Assembly: GCA_902603705.1 (NCBI GenBank)
Contig: CACKVQ010000010.1
Coordinates: 1-42,970, forward strand
Reading direction: 5' to 3'
DNA from: Puniceicoccaceae bacterium
GTDB taxonomy: Bacteria > Verrucomicrobiota > Verrucomicrobiia > Opitutales > Coraliomargaritaceae
Length of the DNA: 42,970 bases
Of the stretch, positions 25,112-34,777 are shown one piece after another. A program made the position numbers and the translations under genes. Under the pieces are notes generated by a model, which had not been told where the DNA came from, made no database searches, and was given only the letters and a program-made list of their open reading frames with translations. Positions within the stretch are counted from its first letter, which is position 1, and every line of letters starts with the position of its first letter.

Positions 25112-26839
25112 TCAGTCTCCCCATCCTTCATCTAACAATTTACGGTTTATAGATATAGCCCGATTCTCTATTAAATATTCTCCAGGAAGCGCATCAAATC
25201 GAATCCCTCCCTCGAGTCTTTCAATCAATTTCCAACGCCAACCTTCTTTACGGTAAATCCAACATGTGTCTTTGAAATTTGATAGGCTAAGTTCAAAGAG
25301 ATGTTTGCTGTTATTTTCTATTTTTACTACAGGATCCCCTGTGTGAAGTTCCTTCCAATGCGGACGAATAAACTCTACATTTGGCATTATGCTCAAGCGC
25401 AACCCGCCTTTTTCACTCGGTTCAATAAAATATAGACCGCTCCCTTCATAATTTACAAAAGGCGAATTTCCAACACCGGTTAATGCGACGGGCGACTTGC
25501 CACTCTTGCCTAAAACAGAAAGTGACCAATCATCGTTCTCCGACCAGCCAGAATAGATCAAACGGCCCTCGTGTAAGACCGCGCTTGAGCGCGACTCATA
25601 GGAATAGGTTGTGGGTACATCTTTGAACTGTTGCTTTGCTACCATAAATGAAGCAGCCTTACGAGGCGTGGTCTTAAGATTGAAAACATGGGAGCCCCCG
25701 AGGTATTCTACATATGCAGTCAGTCCATAAGTCCACTGCGCTGCTATCTGCACCCCAACAGAGCGGTAAAATTCTGCCATCGCTGGGTACAAATAAGCGC
25801 TCTGATTACAGAATGTTTCATACTCATAAACTAATTTAGCCTTATCTTTAAATGCATCTGATCGCAACCAACCGAGCCAGTCTTCGTTATCTGAACAATT
25901 CTTGATGTAGGGTAAATAATTACGATCGCTCAGATTCTCAGGATTTTTCCAAAATGGTACTTTAAGGTCGCTCTGCCCAGGATATAGACAGAAGGAAACC
26001 GCATCCACATTAGACTCTGAAATTCCACGAAACGCAGCTCGGTTTTTAGCAATCAATCGTGCCCAGCCGCAGTTCCATACGACCGGTTGCGTCATTCCTT
26101 CCTCGCGCAAAAGTGTTACCATCTGGTCGATGTAGTTCTTTGTACTAGAATAAATCCACCGCTCGAATTCACTGCGCTTACCGTCACCATTATTTAGCTG
26201 CCAAACTGCGAACTGCTGGTAGGCTGGCTCATTGATAAGTTCTAGGACAGCAAGAGCAGTATGCCTCTTATACAGCTGCCCATTGTAGGGGTTTCGACGT
26301 TTCAGTAATTGACTAATATAAAGTCTTGTAGCCGCGATCGCTTCGTGATGAAGCATCCACTGATTTCGCGTATATTTTGCGGCAAATGATTTACGATCGT
26401 AGGGAAACTGTGTTCCGTCATGGTCCAGATGATTCAATAAAGTCAGATAGATATAAATCCCGCGATTCTGAGCCTGAGAAATAGTGTAATCCAACATGTC
26501 CAACCAAATCGTTTGTACCAAGTTGCCCTTAGCATCCGTAAAGTCAGCCGGATGCAAATGGATTCGAATTATCTCTGCACCCAGACGCTGAATCTCATCA
26601 AAGCTCGAGTCAGCGACCTGCTTCAAATCTTGAGCCTTCAAGGGCATTAATACACCTTGATTGTGCATACGTGCAGCATGCTCCCAACTAAGCATCGGCT
26701 GAAAATTCACACCGAATAAATTTACTTCTGAACCATCCGCATAAAACAACCGGCCATCCTTGACAGTGATCGACTGGAAGTAATCAGCGGCACATGCAAT
26801 ATTTATAAAAAAAAGAAACGCTATCCAATGTTTCATCAT
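25112..26839 (-). CDS. Exported GH5-like glycoside hydrolase, paralog A
   Basis: A 575-residue protein with a signal peptide (about 1-18, ending ACAA). The (beta/alpha)8 domain starts with LFYADGSEVNLFGVNFQPML (31-50), has RIHLHPADFTD (92-102), and carries LELINEP with Glu204 as the likely acid/base. LVYEYETFCNQSAYLYPAMAE (336-356) has Glu339 as the likely nucleophile, then QIAAQWTYG. Residues from about 400 to 575 form an extra beta-rich domain (GNSPFVNYEGSGLYFIEP) shared with the other two paralogs. It is a clan A retaining hydrolase in general shape, but I cannot match it to a named GH5 subfamily. It starts 26 bp after the symporter gene and is coupled to the next sulfatase (TGA, one base, ATG). 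Confidence 0.75.
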   Translation of the reverse strand: MMKHWIAFLFFINIACAADYFQSITVKDGRLFYADGSEVNLFGVNFQPMLSWEHAARMHNQGVLMPLKAQDLKQVADSSFDEIQRLGAEIIRIHLHPADFTDAKGNLVQTIWLDMLDYTISQAQNRGIYIYLTLLNHLDHDGTQFPYDRKSFAAKYTRNQWMLHHEAIAATRLYISQLLKRRNPYNGQLYKRHTALAVLELINEPAYQQFAVWQLNNGDGKRSEFERWIYSSTKNYIDQMVTLLREEGMTQPVVWNCGWARLIAKNRAAFRGISESNVDAVSFCLYPGQSDLKVPFWKNPENLSDRNYLPYIKNCSDNEDWLGWLRSDAFKDKAKLVYEYETFCNQSAYLYPAMAEFYRSVGVQIAAQWTYGLTAYVEYLGGSHVFNLKTTPRKAASFMVAKQQFKDVPTTYSYESRSSAVLHEGRLIYSGWSENDDWSLSVLGKSGKSPVALTGVGNSPFVNYEGSGLYFIEPSEKGGLRLSIMPNVEFIRPHWKELHTGDPVVKIENNSKHLFELSLSNFKDTCWIYRKEGWRWKLIERLEGGIRFDALPGEYLIENRAISINRKLLDEGWGD

Positions 26840-26865
26840 CTTTGTACAATACTAGCTTAGAATCG

Positions 26866-28278
26866 CTACACGTCTCCACGACGAGTTTCAAGTTCTTCTC
26901 GGATGTTGTACGCAGTCTCCTCAGTTATATGATATAGTTTTAAGCAAAAAATAGCTATAAGCGGAGCCAATACTGATGTGCCAACGAAGAACACTCGTAG
27001 CGCCGTTATTGTGCCTTCAGGCTGATTCACTCCGAGCGCTTCATCAAACCCGCTAAAATGTAGAGCAACTCCAGATACGAGAAAAGTAAATGAAGTTCCA
27101 AATTTAGTGATCCAAGTGAAGACCGAGCTAATTATTCCTTCGCGACGCTCGCCAAATTTATATTCATCCCAATCACACAAATCAGCAATCATTGAAGGAA
27201 CAATCACTCCCAGTGAGACCCAAACCGGTCCGTTCAACACAGCGTCGAGTAACAAAAGGTGGGGGTACTCAGGAGTAAAAATATACCACTTTGCGATGCC
27301 CCCAAGCGCTGTCAGGTAGAGCACAAAGAACATCGCTCGACGTTTACCAAATCTCAGCGCCAGCCAGCGCAGCACAAAAATCCCTAAAAATCCTACTATG
27401 GCAAACCCCGTTCCATTCCATGCATTCAGGACAAGTCCACCTGCAACATCACCTGCCTTTACATAATAAATTACGATATACATCGCAATACTACCGGCTA
27501 TAGTGCCACAGAAATTCAGAGCAAATACAATACCGACAAGACCCATCATTGGCTTTGATGAGGCGGCTTGTCCGATCGCCTTCATGAAACCTATTTTCTT
27601 ATTTTCCTTCTGCGCGACCTCATAGAATCGCTCCTTTCCAAATATTGCAGGTAAGATACCCATTCCAAAAAACACTATGAGCGCTAGACCTAACGCAATC
27701 CAACGTGCTCCGAAAAGTGAATTTTCAAAACCACTCCAGTTAGTCGCAGGCACATACCAATTAACGCACAAATTACCTATGTTATAAAAGAGCGCAAAAT
27801 AAAACATTAACCTAGTACGCTCGTGGTAATCAGGAGTCTGCTCGTAGACCAGTGCATTAAAAGGCACGGAATAAACCGTAAAAGCCGTAAAAAAAAGTAC
27901 GCTAGTAACCGTCAACCAAAGGAAAATACTAGTTTCGCCCATATTTTGGGGAACCATCCAAATAGTCAAAAAGCTCACACAAACCGCAATTGAACCGAAA
28001 AATACATACGGTCTGCGCCTTCCATAGCGTGACTTGGTTCGGTCAGAAATACGTCCCATCAAGGGATCGGTAAAGGCATCCCAAATTCGAGGGATCGTCA
28101 TAGCCAATCCAAATAAAGCAGGGTTTAAGCCTAGGAAAATCTGGAATATAGGCTGCGCCATGTATTGAACGATTAAACCACCATTTTGAACTGGAAATCC
28201 ACCCGCACCTACGGCCAGTTTTTGTATTATGGGTACACGGTCATTATACTTAGTAATATGAGGTTCTTTTATATTCAT
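26866..28278 (-). CDS. GPH-family sugar:cation symporter (MFS)
   Basis: A 470-residue inner-membrane protein with twelve predicted transmembrane segments. The glycoside-pentoside-hexuronide family is shown by WDAFTDPLMGRISDRTKSRYGRRRPYVFFG (about 66-95), where DAFTDP and the RYGRRRP loop correspond to MelB/XynB-type transporters. A second DLCDWDEYKFGERREG (about 366-381) is the matching loop in the C-terminal half. Known members carry oligosaccharides, melibiose or hexuronides with Na+ or H+. Its place inside a hydrolase/sulfatase operon (39 bp after paralog B, 26 bp before paralog A) makes it the uptake route for the cleaved, at least partly desulfated sugar. There is no SusCD pair or TonB receptor in the locus. 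Confidence 0.92.
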   Translation of the reverse strand: MNIKEPHITKYNDRVPIIQKLAVGAGGFPVQNGGLIVQYMAQPIFQIFLGLNPALFGLAMTIPRIWDAFTDPLMGRISDRTKSRYGRRRPYVFFGSIAVCVSFLTIWMVPQNMGETSIFLWLTVTSVLFFTAFTVYSVPFNALVYEQTPDYHERTRLMFYFALFYNIGNLCVNWYVPATNWSGFENSLFGARWIALGLALIVFFGMGILPAIFGKERFYEVAQKENKKIGFMKAIGQAASSKPMMGLVGIVFALNFCGTIAGSIAMYIVIYYVKAGDVAGGLVLNAWNGTGFAIVGFLGIFVLRWLALRFGKRRAMFFVLYLTALGGIAKWYIFTPEYPHLLLLDAVLNGPVWVSLGVIVPSMIADLCDWDEYKFGERREGIISSVFTWITKFGTSFTFLVSGVALHFSGFDEALGVNQPEGTITALRVFFVGTSVLAPLIAIFCLKLYHITEETAYNIREELETRRGDV

Positions 28279-28317
28279 CTCTGTGGGGTCGCTTAGCTGC
28301 TAAAATAGTCGGATAAG

Positions 28318-29958
28318 TTAGACATGTTGGGTAACAAGTGGGAAGCGATAATGGCCTGGCTTGTCCTTAAAAAAGATGGGGTGAAAGCCAGGTAATTTTA
28401 GCTCAAACGGCAGTATAAAAGTATAATCTAATTCAACTACCGGCTCCCCATCTGTATACCAGTTCCAAGGTGGGCGCAGGAATTTAGAGTGGGGAAATAA
28501 TTCAATATGAACGGATCCTTCCTCCACTTTTATGAAATAGAGTCCACTGCCCTCATATTTTACAAAGGGTGAATTTCCATAACCGACGATTCTCTTAACT
28601 GTCTTTGGCAACTTCAAAGGACACCATGAGGCTTCGCTTGAATGCATGAAAGTATCATTAACGCAGCTGATCGAAATATCCTGATTGAAAGAAAAGGCAA
28701 AATCACCAAAGGAATCTTCAGTCTCCGCACTAAGCTCGAATTGAAACCCCCTTGGCAGAGCTCGGAACACCTCACCAGCAATCATATAGCTAGCGGCTTT
28801 CTTGGGAGTCGTCTTCAGATTCAGAATATGCGACCCACCCTGATAACAGGAGTAAACATTAAAAGTGTGCGTCCACATAGTAGCCATCTGGACGCCCAGC
28901 GAGCGAAAAAGTTTCGCGATAGCAGGATACAAATAGGAACTGCTAGCATTATACATCGTCTCAAACTCATATACTAGTTTGGCCTTATCGGCGAACTGCT
29001 CGGAACGCAGCCAACCGAGGTGCAAATAGTCGTCATAACATTGCTGCAGGAAAGGTAGATAGTTATTGGCGCTCGTATCAGCGGCATTCTCTACAAAGGG
29101 ATCACCGACATCATCCTGCCCTGGATATAGGCAAAAAGAAACCGCCTCTGCCTTCGACTCTGCAACCGCTCGAAACACATCACTGCGCCCATCAATCATG
29201 CGTGGCCAGTTGCAATTCCATACTACTGGTTGCTGGGCACCGGCTTCTCGCAAGATATCGTGTAAGTCATTAATGTAAGCACGCACTATCTCTTCTCGGT
29301 ATTTGCTGTAATACACATCGTTCCAGGGATAACTATTCGCTTTAAGCCACACACTAAAGATCCTCTTCTGCTTGGTATCAGACATCATTTGTGCGTAAGT
29401 CAAATATTCTGGTTCATTAATTAAACCCCACACAGCAATCGTTGCGTCATCCTTATAGCAAATTCCAGAGTAAGGGTTCTTCAGATTGATCAACCGGCGT
29501 ACGTAGTTCTGAGTCGCCTGAACCACATCAGGATCAAAAATCCATTCTTCGCGAGTCGCATTCGCCACGAAGGATTCTTCTATCAGGGTAAAATCCATTT
29601 GGTTGATCAACGTAATGTAAACATAAATGCTGTGTTCACGTGCTTTCGCTATCATGTAGCCCATCATATCCAGCCACATTGTTTCCACTAAATTACCCAT
29701 AGAGTCGGTAAAGTCGGCTGGAGTTAAGTGGCAACGAATCACATCGCAACCCATGCGCTTCATATCCTGAAATCCATCGTCACACATCGCCTTCATAGTT
29801 TCGAGCGTCTGGGGAAAGCCTAAGTGCTCCATGCGAAACTTGTACTCCCAGTAAAGATTAGGCTGAAAATTACTACCCCACAAGTTGACTTCTTGCCCAT
29901 CCGCGTAGCGTAAAACGCCATTGCTTACACTCATCGCTTGTGGAAATTTAATATTCAT
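28318..29958 (-). CDS. GH5-like glycoside hydrolase, paralog B, no signal peptide
   Basis: I choose the ATG at 29958 (546 residues). The upstream extension to 30042 overlaps the preceding sulfatase by 38 bp and adds 28 residues unlike the paralogs. From this start the protein opens directly with MSVSNGVLRYADGQEVNLWG and no signal peptide, so it should be cytoplasmic, unlike paralogs A and C. The catalytic regions are RCHLTPADFTDSMGNLVETM, VWGLINEPEYLTYAQ with the likely acid/base Glu, and KLVYEFETMYNASSSYLYPA with the likely nucleophile, then GVQMATMWTH. The C-terminal beta-rich part has GNSPFVKYEGSGLYFIKV. It probably acts on imported oligosaccharide. Named subfamily unknown. Spacers are 46 bp upstream and 39 bp downstream. 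Confidence 0.72.
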   Translation of the reverse strand: MNIKFPQAMSVSNGVLRYADGQEVNLWGSNFQPNLYWEYKFRMEHLGFPQTLETMKAMCDDGFQDMKRMGCDVIRCHLTPADFTDSMGNLVETMWLDMMGYMIAKAREHSIYVYITLINQMDFTLIEESFVANATREEWIFDPDVVQATQNYVRRLINLKNPYSGICYKDDATIAVWGLINEPEYLTYAQMMSDTKQKRIFSVWLKANSYPWNDVYYSKYREEIVRAYINDLHDILREAGAQQPVVWNCNWPRMIDGRSDVFRAVAESKAEAVSFCLYPGQDDVGDPFVENAADTSANNYLPFLQQCYDDYLHLGWLRSEQFADKAKLVYEFETMYNASSSYLYPAIAKLFRSLGVQMATMWTHTFNVYSCYQGGSHILNLKTTPKKAASYMIAGEVFRALPRGFQFELSAETEDSFGDFAFSFNQDISISCVNDTFMHSSEASWCPLKLPKTVKRIVGYGNSPFVKYEGSGLYFIKVEEGSVHIELFPHSKFLRPPWNWYTDGEPVVELDYTFILPFELKLPGFHPIFFKDKPGHYRFPLVTQHV

Positions 29959-30004
29959 AATATCTAACCTTAAAAACCCCGTTGAAATAGAATCTTTAAT
30001 ATAA

Positions 30005-31567
30005 CTAATTGCGGAACTGCTTGCCCTGCGTGTAGGAAACATGCGCCTTGTTAAGGCGCGCTAGTCGCGCCTCGATTCTCTCATACTCGATTTGCCCCGA
30101 GAGATTTTTAGTTTCTAGCGGGTCTTTTGTATAGTCGTACATCTCGACAAATTCTGGCTCGCTTTTATAACGCTTTCCACACCATCCAGGCTCAGGCCAG
30201 CCTTTATACCATGCCACATAGCGATAGCCTTGGGTCCTGATCGCAATGCCCATGTAACCGTCAATGGGGTACAAGCTAGCCGCATATTCTTGAATAGAAG
30301 CAGACGAATCCACAAGGACCGGCACCAAACTCACACCATCTAGCCCAGTTGGAATTGATATCTCTGTGAGCTCGCAGAGCGTAGGAAAAATATCAATTAA
30401 ATTCACTGGAGAGACACTTGAAGTCTCTACCTCGAATCCAGTATTTGCGATAATCAATGGCGAACGAGTCGCCTCTTCATAATTAGTGTGCTTACCAAAG
30501 AGATGTTTATCCCCTAAATGAAAGCCATGGTCACCACACAACACGATAATCGTATCCTCATACTGCCCAGTCTGGTGCAACTTAGCTATGAGCTTGCCGA
30601 TTTGCGAATCTACATACGAAATGCAGGCCAGGTAACCGTGAATAAGTTCGCGTTGAGTTGCCTCTGGAATCGGCCCATCTGCAGGTACACCACCATAGGT
30701 ACGAGCTTCGACATAGTCGCCTATTGCACAGTCGGGCGCGCCATCAGGAGCATGCTGAGACGGTGCCAGCGGCAAGGACGCTGGGTCGTACAGATCCCAA
30801 TATTTTTTTGGCGCAACAAATGGCAAGTGCGGCTTCAGAAAACCCACTGCCAGAAAGAAAGGCTGCTCCTTATACTTAAAGCGCTCAATTTGCTGCACGC
30901 CGCGATTAGCAATACCACCGTCTTTATAAGCATCATCGGGTACATCGTAGCACTCCACCGCTGGCCCTGCACCACGATCACGCATATAATTACGCAATGC
31001 TTTCCCTTTTAGCCCCTTCGCCTTTCCTTCGGTTTCGACCACTTTAGCTAAAGCGAGTATTTTAGGGTCATGATAGTGACCAGCCTTTGGAGCACCTGTT
31101 GCATCATTGTAAGAGTTCTTTCCAAAAAACTCAGTCCATGAAATCGCATCTTGCGGGCCGTGCCAGTCATCCTCAACATTACGCGGATCAAAAATCTTGC
31201 CAGTACCGATAGTTGCATAACCATTATCTTTAAAATGCTGAGGTAAGGTTATGATCTGCGGATGCATTTCACGCAGCTTATATTTGCCGCCTCCCATTCC
31301 ATATACCCCGATCGTATCTGGGTAATACCCCGTAAGCAAACTCACGCGTGATGGCCCGCATATTGCTTGCTGACAATGGGCATTTAAAAAGACCATACCA
31401 TCTTTAGCAAGCTCATCAATATATGGTGTCACGGCTAAATCATAGCCATAACAATTAAGCAAGGGCTTCAGATCGTCCACAGCAATAAACAGCACATTCT
31501 TAGGCTTTGCACAAACGGCAAGGCAGATAAAGGCCAACGAAATGGATGTAAATTTAATTAACTTCAT
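30005..31567 (-). CDS. Exported iduronate-2-sulfatase-like sulfatase
   Basis: A 520-residue protein with a signal peptide (1-20, ending AVCA). NVLFIAVDDLKPLLNCYGYD (24-43) holds the first metal Asp pair, and Cys70 in CGPSR is the future formylglycine, followed by VSLLTGYYPDTIGVYG. GTGKIFDPRN is near 135-144, and VLCGDHGFHLGDKHLFGKHT near 350 is the second metal site; both are typical of iduronate-2-sulfatase-like enzymes. It shares AVGFLKPHLPFVAPKKYWDLYDP with the next gene upstream (about 240-262), where that protein reads GYWKPHLPWNAPKKYWDLYE, so the two are tandem paralogs. The start lies 4 bp after the stop of that gene. Confidence 0.92.
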   Translation of the reverse strand: MKLIKFTSISLAFICLAVCAKPKNVLFIAVDDLKPLLNCYGYDLAVTPYIDELAKDGMVFLNAHCQQAICGPSRVSLLTGYYPDTIGVYGMGGGKYKLREMHPQIITLPQHFKDNGYATIGTGKIFDPRNVEDDWHGPQDAISWTEFFGKNSYNDATGAPKAGHYHDPKILALAKVVETEGKAKGLKGKALRNYMRDRGAGPAVECYDVPDDAYKDGGIANRGVQQIERFKYKEQPFFLAVGFLKPHLPFVAPKKYWDLYDPASLPLAPSQHAPDGAPDCAIGDYVEARTYGGVPADGPIPEATQRELIHGYLACISYVDSQIGKLIAKLHQTGQYEDTIIVLCGDHGFHLGDKHLFGKHTNYEEATRSPLIIANTGFEVETSSVSPVNLIDIFPTLCELTEISIPTGLDGVSLVPVLVDSSASIQEYAASLYPIDGYMGIAIRTQGYRYVAWYKGWPEPGWCGKRYKSEPEFVEMYDYTKDPLETKNLSGQIEYERIEARLARLNKAHVSYTQGKQFRN

Positions 31568-31571
31568 ACCA

Positions 31572-33077
31572 TTACTTCAATTTCTGTTTCGCATAAGGCC
31601 CAAACATCGCCTCTTTTCCCCAAGGCAGAAAATCAGGCGCAGGCTTGTTATTGGCGTGGTTCTTAATTCCAGCGGGTAAGGCTGCTTTCCAGCCAGCTTG
31701 CAACTGTGCCTGCAATTCTTGCACTACCACTTGATTTTCAAGTTTACCGACTATATTCATCGACTCAATCGGATCCGTCTGATGATCATAAAGTTCATGC
31801 CCTTTGAATGAACCGTCGAGTTCGCGCCATTGTATATAATTATAGCGATCCGTTCGGATAGAATATCCCTCAAATTTAGCTCGTGGCCAACCGCGTGGAT
31901 ATTGACTGAATACAGCACTTTTCCAATCACGAGCAGGATCTTCTAGTAAGGGGGTCACACTGTTACCTTCCAGATAAGTTGGTAGCTCAATACCCGCTAA
32001 CTCGCAGAGGGTTGGGAATATGTCTACGTATTCTACCAAAGCATGGGTGCGCTGCGAAGATTTAAGCCCCGGCGCGGAAATGATCATAGGTGCACGAGTA
32101 GCATTATCAAAATTCGTCGATTTACCCCAGTGATCTTGCTCACCCAAGTGCCAACCGTGATCAGAGATCAGCATCACAATGGTGCGATCACGCAGCCCGA
32201 GTGTATCGAGCTCATTCAAAACCTTTCCTAATTGAGTATCGACATAAGACACGCAAGCGGCATAGGCATGCTTCATTTTACGCGCGACATCTTCTTCGCC
32301 CACCAATAGTTCATTAGGCGACTCAGGCAGTTTATATTTTTGAAGGTTGCACCAATCGGTCGAATATTTCGGCGAATCCTTTGGGTGTGATGGGTTTGGT
32401 GCAAGGGGAATTTTATGCCGTTCGTAAAGATCCCAGTATTTTTTTGGGGCATTCCATGGCAAGTGCGGCTTCCAATATCCAAGCGTCAACATAAAAGGCT
32501 TCTCCTGCGTTGCCATGCGACGCAAAGTGGCGATCGCCTCGAGTGTATTTTTTCCATCGTCATAAAATTCATCTCCCACATCAGCACACTCATAAGGAGG
32601 TCGCTTGCTCTTATTCGCCTTTTTTAAAGACACGTCCATATAGCTCGTACCATATCCTGCGCTGTAAGACTTTTCCGTAAAGTTCTCGTTATAGCCATGA
32701 TGAACCTTACCAATGCCCCGCACATAATACCCTTGATTCATAAAGTAGCGCATTACCGAAGGGCGATCCCCCTCTAAGAGATTCTCCACTGTATATATAG
32801 AATAAGGATAATCACTGCCAGTAGTATCTGGTCTTAAACCGGTCAAGAAACTAGCGCGCGATGCCGTACATACCGGCTGTTGAACGTATGCGCGTTCAAA
32901 AAGGGTACCCTGCGTTGCGAGCTGGTCGATATTAGGAGTCACCATATAATCTGCCCCGTAGCAGCCCAGCTCTGGACGTAAATCATCTACAATGATTAGT
33001 AGAACATTTACTTGCTCTGCCATTAATTTGCAGCAGAAGAAGCAAACGAGGAGAATAGTAATCACTCTACTAATCAT
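31572..33077 (-). CDS. Exported iduronate-2-sulfatase-like sulfatase with CTASR active site
   Basis: A 501-residue protein with a signal peptide (1-20, ending KLMA). NVLLIIVDDLRPELGCYGAD (24-43) gives the metal site. The active-site motif is C-T-A-S-R at 70-74, with Ala in place of the more usual Pro, followed by ASFLTGLRPDTTGS. GIGKVHHGYN is near 125, and MLISDHGWHLGEQDHWGKST near 330 is the second metal site. YDHQTDPIESMNIVG closes the domain. It is the tandem paralog of the next gene, 4 bp apart, and starts 9 bp after the sulfatase at 33087. The fold and motifs give good confidence in sulfatase activity; the sulfated position is unknown. Confidence 0.92.
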   Translation of the reverse strand: MISRVITILLVCFFCCKLMAEQVNVLLIIVDDLRPELGCYGADYMVTPNIDQLATQGTLFERAYVQQPVCTASRASFLTGLRPDTTGSDYPYSIYTVENLLEGDRPSVMRYFMNQGYYVRGIGKVHHGYNENFTEKSYSAGYGTSYMDVSLKKANKSKRPPYECADVGDEFYDDGKNTLEAIATLRRMATQEKPFMLTLGYWKPHLPWNAPKKYWDLYERHKIPLAPNPSHPKDSPKYSTDWCNLQKYKLPESPNELLVGEEDVARKMKHAYAACVSYVDTQLGKVLNELDTLGLRDRTIVMLISDHGWHLGEQDHWGKSTNFDNATRAPMIISAPGLKSSQRTHALVEYVDIFPTLCELAGIELPTYLEGNSVTPLLEDPARDWKSAVFSQYPRGWPRAKFEGYSIRTDRYNYIQWRELDGSFKGHELYDHQTDPIESMNIVGKLENQVVVQELQAQLQAGWKAALPAGIKNHANNKPAPDFLPWGKEAMFGPYAKQKLK

Positions 33078-33086
33078 AGCATTTTA

Positions 33087-34658
33087 TCATTTAGAATTTC
33101 CAAACTCACCAAAAGTGTGTGGTAGTTCTGCTACTACCCCATCTAAATACTTTTGCATCTGCTCTAGTCGTAATTGATGCTTAGGTTCTTCAAACAAATT
33201 TAGTTGCTCATACAAATCAGTATTTAAGTCATAGAGCTGATCTGCATCCCAATACCCAGGATACATTTGCTCAGTCTGATAATTGTGATGGTCTACCCCA
33301 GTCCAGAACACTTCGCGCGGCCGAGCTGTCATCTTTGCTTTTATCTCAGGGGTCACACGATTGGCGACATACTTCCAATCTCGTGTTACAATCGCACGCG
33401 AATTTCCCGCTTCAATCAACATACCTGTTCGCCAGTCCTTAGGCTCTGCTTTGCCAAAGAGCTGCGACTTAAAACTGCGACCATCTTTGGTCATATCCGC
33501 TGGTGCGCTGCCACCAGCCAGATCAATCAATGTTGCCGCAATATCCACATTTCCTATCAAGCTATCATTCTCCGCTCCCGCCTGTATTTGCCCTGGCCAC
33601 TTAATCATCATTGGTACTTTGGCGCCTCCTTCGTAAACACTATTCTTACCACGACTGCCATGATCACTTGTGAAAATAACTATTGTATTCTCATTTAATT
33701 CAAGCGCGCCTATCTTATCCAGAAGAGCCCCCACATAATCATCCATGCGAGTAGCCATTGCATTATCGTCAACCACGCCTGCTGCACGCGTGCGTAGCAG
33801 AACATCCTCTATCTTAGGCAGTACGAAAATAGGCTCCTCTAGAAGACCCGCTGAAGTAACCCGCTGATCATAGGATGTAATATCATTGTAATCGAAATAG
33901 TATTGCCCATGCGGAACGGGCAAGGCGCAATAGAGAAAAAAAGGCTTTTCCTTGCTCTCTTCGATGAATTGCAATGCACCCTCACACTGCCAATCGAGAT
34001 TTACGATCGAGTTTCCCCACTCCATACGGTCGACAACGTCCCAACCAAATCCATCACTCAAATAAGATATTCCGGCTTCGTAATAATTATTGATGGGCTC
34101 CTCATACTCCATCGTGATTTTATAAGTGGCATTCGGTTGATGTGCATTTTTGTTACGCTTAGGTAGGACTTTATCTGGCATGTTGTGCCACTTACCAATT
34201 ATACCCGTTCGGTAGCCCAACTTCTGCAACTCCTTAGCCAAATTAGTCTCTTCACGCACAATTGCGGGTCGCCATTCCAAGGTAGCGTGCGTCCCCGCTG
34301 GATAATCCTCTTGTAACTCAATGCCTCGGGTCGCATATCTCCCAGTCAGAAGACAATAGCGACTCGATGTACAAACCGTGCCATTAACGTAAAATCTCTT
34401 AAATATTAAGCCATCTTCTGCCAAAGAATCTATGTGCGGAGTTAACACTTTTGGCGAACCCGCCTTACGCCCTTTACCAACAACACAGCGCGCACCATGT
34501 GCAGATGCCCATGTATCCACACGATTCATAGTATAATTCAGCTCATCGGCATCCAAATCATCCGCGTAAATCAATAAAATATTAGGCTTCAGCGTAGCGG
34601 ACGAATACCCTACACTGTGCAACCACAAGAGTACCATTAAAATGCCTTTTATCTTCAT
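33087..34658 (-). CDS. Exported sulfatase with CTSSR active site
   Basis: A 523-residue protein with a signal peptide (about 1-20). NILLIYADDLDADELNYT (26-43) is the first metal site. An insertion of about 25 residues (DTWASAHGARCVVGKGRKAG region, 48-67) precedes TPHIDSLAEDGL. The modification motif is C-T-S-S-R at 96-100, followed by YCLLTGRYATRG; Ser stands where Pro or Ala is normal. GIIGKWHNMPDK near 150 and VIFTSDHGSRGKNSVYEGGAKVP near 320-340 complete the site. LYDLNTDLYEQLNLFEE lies near the end. It is closer to the 19157 sulfatase type than to the iduronate-2-sulfatase-like trio. It lies 119 bp after paralog C. Confidence 0.88.
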   Translation of the reverse strand: MKIKGILMVLLWLHSVGYSSATLKPNILLIYADDLDADELNYTMNRVDTWASAHGARCVVGKGRKAGSPKVLTPHIDSLAEDGLIFKRFYVNGTVCTSSRYCLLTGRYATRGIELQEDYPAGTHATLEWRPAIVREETNLAKELQKLGYRTGIIGKWHNMPDKVLPKRNKNAHQPNATYKITMEYEEPINNYYEAGISYLSDGFGWDVVDRMEWGNSIVNLDWQCEGALQFIEESKEKPFFLYCALPVPHGQYYFDYNDITSYDQRVTSAGLLEEPIFVLPKIEDVLLRTRAAGVVDDNAMATRMDDYVGALLDKIGALELNENTIVIFTSDHGSRGKNSVYEGGAKVPMMIKWPGQIQAGAENDSLIGNVDIAATLIDLAGGSAPADMTKDGRSFKSQLFGKAEPKDWRTGMLIEAGNSRAIVTRDWKYVANRVTPEIKAKMTARPREVFWTGVDHHNYQTEQMYPGYWDADQLYDLNTDLYEQLNLFEEPKHQLRLEQMQKYLDGVVAELPHTFGEFGNSK

Positions 34659-34777
34659 TATATATCAGGTAAGATTGTGAAAATTATGAGTTAATTAAAA
34701 TGCTATCGCGAGGGCTAATTTGTATAAGATATATGCCAATTTATACGACTCTTTGGAATAAAAGAGGCCGTAAGCTG

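Noticed and set aside
29959-30042. Longer N-terminus of GH5-like paralog B
   Set aside because: The 28 extra residues overlap the upstream sulfatase and have no counterpart in the paralogs; the start at 29958 leaves a normal 46-bp spacer.
30518-31012. 164-codon plus-strand frame inside a sulfatase gene
   Set aside because: Antisense to strongly conserved sulfatase sequence, no family or ribosome site.
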